DNA from: Jiangella ureilytica
GTDB taxonomy: Bacteria > Actinomycetota > Actinomycetes > Jiangellales > Jiangellaceae
NCBI RefSeq assembly: GCF_004348545.1
Contig: NZ_SMKL01000024.1
Location: forward strand, 1-64,000
Reading direction: 5' to 3'
Length of the DNA stretch: 64,000 bases
Shown here: positions 1-6,677 of the stretch, piece after piece
Numbering within the stretch: the first letter of the stretch is position 1
Layout of the letters: each line of letters begins with the position of its first letter
Notes under the pieces: generated by a model
What the model saw: only the letters and a program-made list of their open reading frames with translations
What the model was told of the DNA's origin: nothing
The model's database searches: none
Translations under genes and position numbers: made by a program

Positions 1-117
1 CTCTTAGCCGCGAATCCGCGCCTCAAGCGGACCGGTGGGCGCTGCGCGCCCTTGGGGTCCGCTTGACCCGCGGCTTCGCGGCCTAAGAACGGGCAGCTAT
101 CAGGGGGACGGGGGGAG
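1..117. repeat. Palindromic intergenic repeat, copy A (left end off window)
   Basis: A long hairpin-forming sequence. Inner arms TCAAGCGGACC (23-33) and GGTCCGCTTGA (56-66) are exact complements. Outer arms, starting CTTAGCCGCGAATCCGCG near position 3 and ending in GCGGCCTAAG near 87, also pair with a few mismatches. The right end carries the tag GGCAGCTATCAGGGGGACG. Copies B and C have the same plan, with the reverse complement of the tag at their left end; here the left tag would lie outside the window. No open reading frame of credible coding character overlaps it. Function unknown. Confidence 0.6.
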
Positions 118-341
118 TCTGGCGACGTGCGCGGGGTCGGCGGGCCTTGGTGCGTCCGCGATGTGGGATTTGGCGCGTTTCGCGGGGCCATCACGAGGTT
201 CTCTGCCGCTTCACGAGGCATGCATGCCTGGTGATGTGGCAGAACGCCTGGTGATGTAGCGGATCGCCGATGATCAAGGCTGTGCACAGCCCGGCGAACC
301 GGGACGAAACGGGCACGCGGACCGCGAGGCGTGCCCAGGTT
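118..341. other. Gene-free spacer between repeat copies A and B
   Basis: No credible gene is seen here; the short open frames lack a ribosome binding site and family resemblance. It contains a near-palindrome at 202-243 and the 15-mer GATCGCCGATGATCA (262-276) that recurs at 28222-28236. Confidence 0.5.
202..243. repeat. 42-bp near-palindrome with perfect 14-bp core
   Basis: The core AGGCATGCATGCCT (216-229) is a perfect palindrome. The flanks TCTGCC and GGCAGA pair exactly, and the rest of each 14-nt arm matches at most positions. CCTGGTGATGT occurs twice in direct orientation just after the core, about 20 bp apart. It could be a protein-binding site or part of a decayed mobile sequence; nothing seen decides between them. 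Confidence 0.5.
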
Positions 342-493
342 CTCCCCGTCCCCCTGATAGCTGCCCGTTCTTATGCCCCGGGTGCCCGGGTCAAGCCGAA
401 GCCCCGCAAGCACAGCAGCGAAGCAACCACAGCGGGCGCCGGCTTGAGGCGGGTGCCCGGGGTTAAGAGAATGGGCAGCAGGGGGACGGGGAG
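342..493. repeat. Palindromic intergenic repeat, copy B
   Basis: A complete copy of the palindromic element. The left end CTCCCCGTCCCCCTG pairs with the right end CAGGGGGACGGGGAG. Inside are CTGCCCGTTCTTA / TAAGAGAATGGGCAG and GGGTCAAGCCG / CGGCTTGAGGC. Positions 344-373 are a perfect 30-bp reverse complement of 84-113 in copy A. It lies just downstream of panB on the minus strand, so it could act as a transcript end, but the arms are much longer than an ordinary terminator. Confidence 0.65.
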
Positions 494-533
494 CCAACCC
501 CGAACCCCGCCGAACTCGGCAAAGACCCCCGGC

Positions 534-1370
534 TCAGTGGTACGTGTGCTCCTCGGCCGGGAAGGTGCCGCTGACGACGTCGTCGGCGAAGGCCCGGGTG
601 GCGGTGAGGAGCGCGCCGCGGACGTCGCCGTACTGCTTGACGAAGCGCGGCATGCGGTCCTCGCGCATGCCGGCCATGTCCTGCCAGACCAGCACCTGGG
701 CGTCGACGTCGGGGCCGGCGCCGATGCCGACCGTCGGGATGTGCAGGCGCTTCGTGACCTCGGCGGCGACCTCGGCCGTCACCATCTCGAGGACCACAGC
801 GAACGCGCCGGCCTCTTCCAACGCCAGCGCCGCCTCGACCAGGCGATCGCCGTCGGTGCCGCGGCCCTGTACTCGGTAACCGCCGAGCGCGTTGACGCTC
901 TGTGGCGTGAACCCGATGTGCGCCATGACCGGGACGCCCGCCTCGACGATGCGGTGGACCGACTCGACGACCGGCAGCCCGCCCTCGAGCTTCACCGCCT
1001 GCGCGCCGGTCTCTTTCATGATGCGGATCGACGTGGCCAGCGCCTGCTCGGGTCCCAGCTGGTAGGAGCCGAACGGCAGGTCGCACACCACGAGCGCCCG
1101 GCTGGTCGAGCGCACCACGGCGCGGGCCAGCGGGACGAGCTCCTCGACCGTGACGGGGACGGTGTCGGCGTGGGCGTAGACGTTGTTGCCGGCGGAGTCG
1201 CCCACCAGCAGCACCGGGATGCCGGCGGCGTCGAAGATCTCGGCGGTGTACATGTCGTACGACGTGAGCATGGGCCAGCGCTCGCCGCGCTCCTTGGCCG
1301 TGCGCAGGTCGCGGATGGTGACCCGCCGGGAGAGCTTGCCGCCGTACAACGGGACGGTCTCGTGCGTCAT
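534..1370 (-). CDS. panB: 3-methyl-2-oxobutanoate hydroxymethyltransferase (ketopantoate synthesis)
   Basis: PanB transfers a hydroxymethyl group from 5,10-methylene-THF to 2-oxoisovalerate to make ketopantoate, the first committed step to pantothenate and CoA in the cytoplasm. The 278-residue protein shows the family marks: LTSYD near the N-terminus, VGDSAGN (usually VGDSLGM, Mg-binding Asp), DLPFGSYQ, and KLEGG. The ATG at 1370 was chosen because AGGAG precedes it and the protein then begins like its homologues; a longer frame adds 22 unlikely residues. It lies 86 bp downstream of nadE on the same strand, so the two cofactor genes may be cotranscribed. The gene is followed by repeat copy B. 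The identification is firm. Confidence 0.95.
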   Translation of the reverse strand: MTHETVPLYGGKLSRRVTIRDLRTAKERGERWPMLTSYDMYTAEIFDAAGIPVLLVGDSAGNNVYAHADTVPVTVEELVPLARAVVRSTSRALVVCDLPFGSYQLGPEQALATSIRIMKETGAQAVKLEGGLPVVESVHRIVEAGVPVMAHIGFTPQSVNALGGYRVQGRGTDGDRLVEAALALEEAGAFAVVLEMVTAEVAAEVTKRLHIPTVGIGAGPDVDAQVLVWQDMAGMREDRMPRFVKQYGDVRGALLTATRAFADDVVSGTFPAEEHTYH

Positions 1371-1456
1371 CGCAGGACTCCTAGAGTGTGTCTCGAGGCC
1401 CGTGGCCGGGTCCCCTAACGCCCCCCATTGTCCCACGCGCGGGCCCGCGGCGCCCG

Positions 1457-3406
1457 TCAGCCGGGCGGAGGGGGCGGCGGCAGCTCCCGCCGCGGCTCCT
1501 GGTCGACGACGGCGGCAGCCCGCGGTCCCGCAGGCGGTTGCGGCTGGTCGACGACGGCGGCAGCCTGCGGTCCCGCAGGTGGTTGCGGCTGGTCGACCAC
1601 GGCGGCAGCCTGCGGTTCGGGGGCGGACGCCGGGTGCGGAACCTCACGCCAGGCGCTGGTGATGGGCACCCGGCGGTCGCGGCCGAAGTTGCGGATGGTG
1701 ATCTTCGGGCCGGGCGGGTACTGGCGCCGCTTGTACTCGGCGGTGTCGACCATGCGCAGCACCTTGGCGACGAGGTCGGCGTCGAACCCGGCGGCCTGCA
1801 GCTCACCGGCGTCGAGGTCCTGCTCGAGGTGCCGGTACAGGATGTCGTCGAGCAGCGGGTAGTCGGGCAGCGAGTCGGAATCGAGCTGGCCGGGGCGCAG
1901 CTCGGCGCTCGGCGGCTTGTCGATGGAGCCCTGGGGGATGGGCGGGGTCTCGCCGCGCTCGGCCGCGGCGGCGTTGCGCCAGCGGGCCAGCTCCCAGGTC
2001 AGCGTCTTGGGGACGTCCTTGATGGGCGCGTAGCCGCCGACGGCGTCGCCGTAGATCGTGGAGTAGCCGACCGCGAGCTCGGTCTTGTTGCCGGTGGCGA
2101 GGACCAGGTGGCCCTCCTGGTTCGACAGCCCCATGAGCGCCATGCCGCGCACGCGGGCCTGCAGGTTCTCCTCGGCCAGCCCGGTGAGCTCGAGGTTGTC
2201 GAGGAAGGCGCGGACCATGGGCGCGATCGGGATGGTGCGGAAGTTCAGCTTGGTCCGGTCGGCCAGCTCCTGGGCGTCGGACTTCGAGTGATCCGACGAG
2301 TACGAGCTCGGCATCGAGACCCCGTACACGTTCTCGGCGCCCAGCGCGTCGACGGCCAGCGCGGCGACGAGCGCGGAGTCGATGCCGCCCGACAAGCCCA
2401 GCACCACGGACGTGAAGCCGTTCTTGCGCACGTAGTCGCGCAGCCCGGTGACGATGGCCGCGTAGACCTCGGCGTGGTCGGACAGCCGCGGCGCCAGGGC
2501 TCCGGGGTCGGGCGTGTAGGCCGGCAGCGGCGCCGTGGTCAGCGTGGTGCGGTGCACGGCGAACCCGGCGATGCGCTCCTGTGCCATGCCCCACGGGCCG
2601 GGCGCCGGCGCGACGGCCTCGGGCAGCTGCAGGTCGACGACGAGGCAGCCCTCGTCGAACTGCGGCGCCCGGGCGAGCACCTCGCCGTCGGGCCGCACGA
2701 CCAGGCTGTCGCCGTCGAACACCAGCTCGTCCTGGCCGCCCACCATGTTCACGTATGCCAGCGTGGCCTGCGCGTCGGCGGCGCGGCGGCGGGCGAGGTC
2801 GAGGCGGGTGTCGTCCTTGTTGCGCTCGTAGGGCGACCCGTTGACGACGAGAAGCAGCCCGGCCCGGGCCTCGCGCGCGACCGACACCGGCCCGCCGTCC
2901 TGCCAGATGTCCTCGCAGACGGCCAGCGCGACGTCGATGCCGTGCAGCCGGAAGACGCCCAGGTGGTCACCGGGGACGAAGTAGCGGAACTCGTCGAACA
3001 CGCCGTAGTTGGGCAGGTGGTGCTTGGCCTGCCGCGCGACCACGCGCCCGCCGTAGAGGACGGCGACGGCGTTCTGCGGCGACCCTTTGGGCCGGCCCAG
3101 CTGGTACTGCCTCGCCGTGGTGTCGTCGCGGCCCAGGTAGCCGACGACGACGGCAGCGGCGCCCAGGCCCTCGGCGTCGAGGCGGACCGCCAGCTTCTCG
3201 AGTGCCGCACGGGACGCGTCGACGAACGACGCCCGCAGCGCGAGATCCTCGACCGGATACCCCGTGAGCATCATCTCGGGGAACGCGACGAGGTGGGCGT
3301 GCTGGCCGGCGGCGTGCCTCGTCATGCGCACGACGAGGTCGGCGTTGGCCTCGAGCGCACCGACGGTGGGGTTCACCTGAGCGAGCGCGATTCTGATCTG
3401 CGGCAC
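1457..3406 (-). CDS. nadE: Glutamine-dependent NAD+ synthase
   Basis: Makes NAD+ from deamido-NAD+, ATP and glutamine. The N-terminal nitrilase-type glutaminase has its triad in view: Glu in PEMMLTGYP (about residue 45), Lys in RQAKHHLPNYG, and Cys164 in VCEDIWQ. The C-terminal synthetase has the ATP-pyrophosphatase loop SGGIDSA near residue 340. Start is GTG. At 649 residues it is some 60 longer than typical members. The excess is a Pro/Ala/Gln tail built from about three copies of AAAVVDQPQPPAGPQ ending in a proline run, encoded by a 45-bp tandem repeat at 1502-1618. panB follows on the same strand. The function is firm; the tail looks like a recent, probably disordered extension. Confidence 0.95.
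   Translation of the reverse strand: MPQIRIALAQVNPTVGALEANADLVVRMTRHAAGQHAHLVAFPEMMLTGYPVEDLALRASFVDASRAALEKLAVRLDAEGLGAAAVVVGYLGRDDTTARQYQLGRPKGSPQNAVAVLYGGRVVARQAKHHLPNYGVFDEFRYFVPGDHLGVFRLHGIDVALAVCEDIWQDGGPVSVAREARAGLLLVVNGSPYERNKDDTRLDLARRRAADAQATLAYVNMVGGQDELVFDGDSLVVRPDGEVLARAPQFDEGCLVVDLQLPEAVAPAPGPWGMAQERIAGFAVHRTTLTTAPLPAYTPDPGALAPRLSDHAEVYAAIVTGLRDYVRKNGFTSVVLGLSGGIDSALVAALAVDALGAENVYGVSMPSSYSSDHSKSDAQELADRTKLNFRTIPIAPMVRAFLDNLELTGLAEENLQARVRGMALMGLSNQEGHLVLATGNKTELAVGYSTIYGDAVGGYAPIKDVPKTLTWELARWRNAAAAERGETPPIPQGSIDKPPSAELRPGQLDSDSLPDYPLLDDILYRHLEQDLDAGELQAAGFDADLVAKVLRMVDTAEYKRRQYPPGPKITIRNFGRDRRVPITSAWREVPHPASAPEPQAAAVVDQPQPPAGPQAAAVVDQPQPPAGPRAAAVVDQEPRRELPPPPPPG
1502..1618 (-). 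repeat. 45-bp tandem repeat inside the nadE 3' end
   Basis: Two full units (1502-1546 and 1547-1591) differ at a few bases, and a third partial unit follows. The period is a multiple of three, so each unit adds 15 residues (AAAVVDQPQPPAGPQ type) to the NadE C-terminus without changing the frame. Confidence 0.85.
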
Positions 3407-3477
3407 GATCCGAGCTTAACTGCGCGTCGACACCCGTCAGCTACCCGGCGGACACACCCGTGGGGCAGACTGGCGGC

Positions 3478-4815
3478 GTGGAGAAGCAGCAGCAGTTCGT
3501 CCTCCGGTCGCTGGAAGAGCGCGACATCCGGTTCGTCCGGCTCTGGTTCACCGACGTGCTCGGGTTCCTGAAGTCCGTGGCGGTGGCGCCGGCCGAGCTC
3601 GAGAACGCGTTCTCGGAGGGCATCGGGTTCGACGGCTCGGCCATCGAGGGGTTCGCCCGCGTCTACGAGGCCGACATGCTGGCCAAGCCCGACCCGACGA
3701 CGTTCCAGGTGCTGCCGTGGCGCGGCGGGTCCAACGGGACGGCTCGCATGTTCTGCGACATCCTCATGCCCGACGGCTCGCCGTCGTACGCCGACCCGCG
3801 GCACGTGCTCAAGCGCGCCCTCAGCCGGGCCGCCGAGCAGGGCTTCACGTTCTACACCCATCCCGAGGTCGAGTTCTTCGTCTTCAAGAACCAGCCCGAG
3901 GGCGGCGACGAGCCCGTTCCCGTCGACGCCAGCGGCTTCTTCGACCACACGGCGCACGGCATCGCCCAGGACTTCCGCCGCGACACCATCACGATGCTCG
4001 AGGACATGGGCATCTCGGTCGAGTTCAGCCACCACGAGGGCGCGCCCGGCCAGCAGGAGATCGACCTGCGCTACGCCGACGCCCTGGCCACGGCCGACAA
4101 CCTCATGACGTTCCGGGCCGTGGTCCGCGAGGTCGCGTTGTCGCAGGACCTCTACGCGTCGTTCATGCCCAAGCCGTTCACCGCCTGGCCGGGGTCGGGC
4201 ATGCACACCCACGTGTCGCTGTTCGAGGGCGACCGCAACGTCTTCCACGAACCGGGTGCGGAGTACCAGCTGTCCAAGACGGCCCGCTCGTTCATCGCCG
4301 GGCTGCTCAAGCACGCGCCCGAGATCACCGCCGTCACCAACCAGTGGGTCAACTCCTACAAGCGGCTGCGTGGCGGCGGCGAGGCGCCGGCCTACATCTG
4401 CTGGGGCCACAACAACCGGTCCGCGCTGGTCCGGGTGCCCATGTACAAGCCCGACAAGGGGCAGTCGGCACGGGTCGAGTTCCGCTCGCTCGATTCCGCC
4501 TGCAACCCGTACCTCGCCTACGCGGTCATCCTCGCGGCCGGCCTCAAGGGCATCGAAGAGGGCTACGAGCTGCCGCCGGGCGCCGAGGACGACGTGTGGG
4601 CGCTGACCGACCGCGAGCGCCGGGCCATGGGCATCGACCCGCTGCCGGCCTCGCTCGACGAGGCGATCCAGGCCATGGAGAACTCCGAGCTGGTCGCCGA
4701 GACCCTGGGTGAGCACGTCTTCGAGTTCTTCCTGCGCAACAAGCGCGCGGAGTGGAACGAGTACAGCCTGCAGGTCACCGCGTTCGAGCGGGCCAAGATG
4801 CTGCCGGTGATGTGA
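3478..4815 (+). CDS. glnA2: Glutamine synthetase family protein, GlnA2 type
   Basis: A 445-residue glutamine synthetase-fold enzyme. The opening VEKQQQFVLRSLEERDIRF, then GFDGSAIEGFARV, MPDGSPSYADPR and VTNQWVNSYKRL are, as I recall them, very close to mycobacterial GlnA2. The adenylylation-site tyrosine motif of GlnA1 ([12 protein letters not shown]) is absent: the equivalent region reads ELPPGAEDDVW, so GlnE should not control it. GTG at 3478 is preferred over GTG at 3460 because it gives the homologous N-terminus; neither has a strong ribosome binding site. Members of this clade have been reported to glutamylate polyamines rather than make glutamine, so the substrate here is open. A class I amidotransferase follows after 4 bp. 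Confidence 0.9.
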   Translation: MEKQQQFVLRSLEERDIRFVRLWFTDVLGFLKSVAVAPAELENAFSEGIGFDGSAIEGFARVYEADMLAKPDPTTFQVLPWRGGSNGTARMFCDILMPDGSPSYADPRHVLKRALSRAAEQGFTFYTHPEVEFFVFKNQPEGGDEPVPVDASGFFDHTAHGIAQDFRRDTITMLEDMGISVEFSHHEGAPGQQEIDLRYADALATADNLMTFRAVVREVALSQDLYASFMPKPFTAWPGSGMHTHVSLFEGDRNVFHEPGAEYQLSKTARSFIAGLLKHAPEITAVTNQWVNSYKRLRGGGEAPAYICWGHNNRSALVRVPMYKPDKGQSARVEFRSLDSACNPYLAYAVILAAGLKGIEEGYELPPGAEDDVWALTDRERRAMGIDPLPASLDEAIQAMENSELVAETLGEHVFEFFLRNKRAEWNEYSLQVTAFERAKMLPVM

Positions 4816-4819
4816 TCCG

Positions 4820-5527
4820 TTGATCGACGTCATCCAGCATGAGTCAGGCTGCCCGCTGGACCGGTTCGAGGGCTGGTTGACGGCGGCGGCTGCGGACGTG
4901 CGGGTGGTGCGCCCGTACGACGGCGACCCGGTGCCGTCGGTCCCCGCGGAGGGGCTGATCGTGCTGGGCGGGCAGATGTCGGCCTACGACGACGGCGTGG
5001 CGCCGTGGCTGCCGGCGGTGCGTGCGCTGCTCGCGGTTGCCGCCGCCGAGGCGACGCCGACGCTCGGGATCTGCCTGGGCGCCCAGCTGCTCACGGTCGC
5101 CTGCGGCGGCCGGGTCGAGGTCGATGCGGCGCCGGGGCGCGAGTCGGGTGTGGTCGACGTGCGCTGGCTGTCGTCGGCGGCCGACGATCCGCTGGTCAGC
5201 GGGCTGCCCGACCCGTTCCCGGGGCCGAGCATGCACGCCGACGCCGTGGCGTCGCTGCCGGCCGGCGCCGTCCTGCTGGGATCGTCGGCGATGTACCCGC
5301 ACCAGGCGTTCCGGGTCGGCGCCGCGGCATGGGGCGTGCAGTTCCACCCAGAGGTGTCGGAGCCCACGTTCGCGGGCTGGGCGGCCGAGCACCCCGACGT
5401 CGACTCGGCCGCGGTGGTGGGCGAACTGGTGTCACGCGACGCCGAGGTGGCAGCCGCCGGGCGCGAGCTGGCCACCCGGTTCGCCGCGATCGTCGCCAGG
5501 GCGGCGTCGTCGGCGGTCCCTCGGTAG
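4820..5527 (+). CDS. Class I glutamine amidotransferase (GMP synthase-like GATase1)
   Basis: A stand-alone glutaminase-type domain of 235 residues. The nucleophile elbow GICLGAQ places Cys85, and VQFHPEV gives His176 and Glu178, so the triad is complete. Proteins of this class hydrolyse a gamma-glutamyl amide. The start is TTG, 4 bp after the glnA2 stop, so the two are almost certainly cotranscribed; the ribosome binding site is weak, suggesting coupling. Pairing with GlnA2 suggests, by inference only, a gamma-glutamylation/hydrolysis route analogous to PuuA/PuuD. It lacks the synthetase domain of GMP synthase, so it is not GuaA. Confidence 0.85.
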   Translation: MIDVIQHESGCPLDRFEGWLTAAAADVRVVRPYDGDPVPSVPAEGLIVLGGQMSAYDDGVAPWLPAVRALLAVAAAEATPTLGICLGAQLLTVACGGRVEVDAAPGRESGVVDVRWLSSAADDPLVSGLPDPFPGPSMHADAVASLPAGAVLLGSSAMYPHQAFRVGAAAWGVQFHPEVSEPTFAGWAAEHPDVDSAAVVGELVSRDAEVAAAGRELATRFAAIVARAASSAVPR

Positions 5528-5534
5528 GCAGACC

Positions 5535-5939
5535 ATGTCCCGCGTTCGGTGGCATGCGCCGGTGCTGGCGGTCATCGCGGCCGGGGGAATGCTCGGGTCG
5601 CTGGCCCGCTGCGGCGCCGGCCTGCTGGCGGGCGAGACCGCCTGGCCGTGGCCGATCCTGCTGGTCAACACGTCGGGCTGTCTGCTCATCGGCGTGCTGA
5701 TGGCGGTGCTGCTCGACCTCACCGCGCCGCACCGGCTGCTGCGGCCGTTCCTCGGCATCGGCGTGCTGGGCGGGTACACGACGTTCTCCACCTATGCCGT
5801 CGACGTGCAGCGGCTGGTCGTGTCCGGGCGTGAGGTGGCGGCGCTGGCGTACGTCCTGGTGACGCCGGTGCTGGCGCTGGTGGCGGTCTGGGTCGGGACG
5901 GTCCTGAGCCGTTCCGTCAGAGGAAGGGGACGTGCATGA
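5535..5939 (+). CDS. crcB: Fluoride efflux channel subunit CrcB/Fluc (first copy)
   Basis: A 134-residue, four-helix membrane protein of the CrcB/Fluc family, which exports fluoride as dual-topology dimers. Visible marks are GSLARCGAG in helix 1, [12 protein letters not shown] in helix 2 and [12 protein letters not shown] in the broken helix 3, where the TTFST segment lines the pore. The ATG is 7 bp after the amidotransferase stop. The stop overlaps the start of the DUF190 gene (ATGA), and a second crcB follows it, so this is one translationally coupled set. Two unlike CrcB proteins side by side usually indicate a heterodimeric channel. No fluoride riboswitch could lie here, since the upstream gene leaves no room. 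Confidence 0.93.
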   Translation: MSRVRWHAPVLAVIAAGGMLGSLARCGAGLLAGETAWPWPILLVNTSGCLLIGVLMAVLLDLTAPHRLLRPFLGIGVLGGYTTFSTYAVDVQRLVVSGREVAALAYVLVTPVLALVAVWVGTVLSRSVRGRGRA

Positions 5940-6298
5940 CGCTCGAGGGGCCGGCTCGGCGGCTGACCGTCGCGGTCGGCGAGAACGACACCTGGCACGG
6001 GATGCCGCTGTACACCGAGATCGTGCACCGGGCGCATGCCGCGGGCCTGGCCGGCGCCAGCGTGTTCCGCGGCATCGAGGGGTTCGGCGCGTCGAACCAC
6101 ATCCACACCACACGCATCCTCAGCCTGTCCGAGGACCTGCCGGTCGCCGTCGTCGTCGTGGACGTCGCCGAGAAGGTCGAGCCGTTCGCGGCCGAGATCG
6201 CGCCGCTGGTCCACGAGGGCCTCATCACCCTGGCCGACGTCGAGGTGGTCCGGTACGTGGGGCGGGGCGCCGGCGATCGCGGCGGCGGTGCTGCGTGA
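5936..6298 (+). CDS. DUF190 domain protein between two crcB genes
   Basis: A 120-residue cytoplasmic protein of the DUF190 family. It contains the typical [19 protein letters not shown] stretch, [12 protein letters not shown], then [16 protein letters not shown] and a C-terminal VEVVRYV. The fold of this family is PII-like (ferredoxin-like); its biochemical role is not settled. It overlaps the first crcB by ATGA and the second by GTGA, so it should be made in step with both channel subunits. This position suggests a regulatory or accessory role in fluoride export, which is inference from context. Confidence 0.9.
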   Translation: MTLEGPARRLTVAVGENDTWHGMPLYTEIVHRAHAAGLAGASVFRGIEGFGASNHIHTTRILSLSEDLPVAVVVVDVAEKVEPFAAEIAPLVHEGLITLADVEVVRYVGRGAGDRGGGAA

Positions 6299-6648
6299 CG
6301 GTGCTGCTGGTGGCCGCCGGGGCCGCCGTCGGGGCGCCGCTGCGCTACGTCGTGGACCGCTGGGTGCAGACGCGCCTGGGCGCCGGGTTCCCGTGGGGGA
6401 CGCTGGTGGTCAACGTGGCGGGCTCGCTCGTGCTGGGGCTGGTGCTGGGCTCGCCGACGGTGTCGGCGCCGGTCGTCGCCGTGGCCGGGACCGGGTTCTG
6501 CGGCGCGCTGACCACCTACAGCACGTTCAGCTACGAGACGCTGCGGCTGATCGAGGACGGCGCCTGGTCGCGCGGTGCCGCCAACGTGCTGGTGAGCATG
6601 GCCGCCGGCCTGGGCGCCGCCGCGCTCGGCTGGTGGCTCGCGTCCTGA
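6295..6648 (+). CDS. crcB: Fluoride efflux channel subunit CrcB/Fluc (second copy)
   Basis: A 117-residue four-helix CrcB protein. Marks: [27 protein letters not shown] and [12 protein letters not shown]. It is shorter and clearly divergent from the first copy, as expected for the partner of a heterodimeric Fluc channel. The GTG start overlaps the DUF190 stop (GTGA). glnE starts 29 bp downstream, so read-through into it is possible. Confidence 0.93.
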   Translation: MTVLLVAAGAAVGAPLRYVVDRWVQTRLGAGFPWGTLVVNVAGSLVLGLVLGSPTVSAPVVAVAGTGFCGALTTYSTFSYETLRLIEDGAWSRGAANVLVSMAAGLGAAALGWWLAS

Positions 6649-6677
6649 GCGCGAACCTACGGCGGTAGGTTTGTCGC

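Noticed and set aside
35-259. Small gene at the left edge of the window
   Set aside because: The frame lies over the palindromic element, has no ribosome binding site and no family resemblance.
1388-3571. A 727-residue open frame on the plus strand opposite nadE
   Set aside because: It is antisense to a firmly identified gene, is Val/Gly/Arg/His-rich with no recognisable motif, and is a usual by-product of high G+C codon use.
5400-5534. Fluoride riboswitch ahead of crcB
   Set aside because: The upstream gene ends 7 bp before crcB, leaving no leader, and no riboswitch-like fold was seen.
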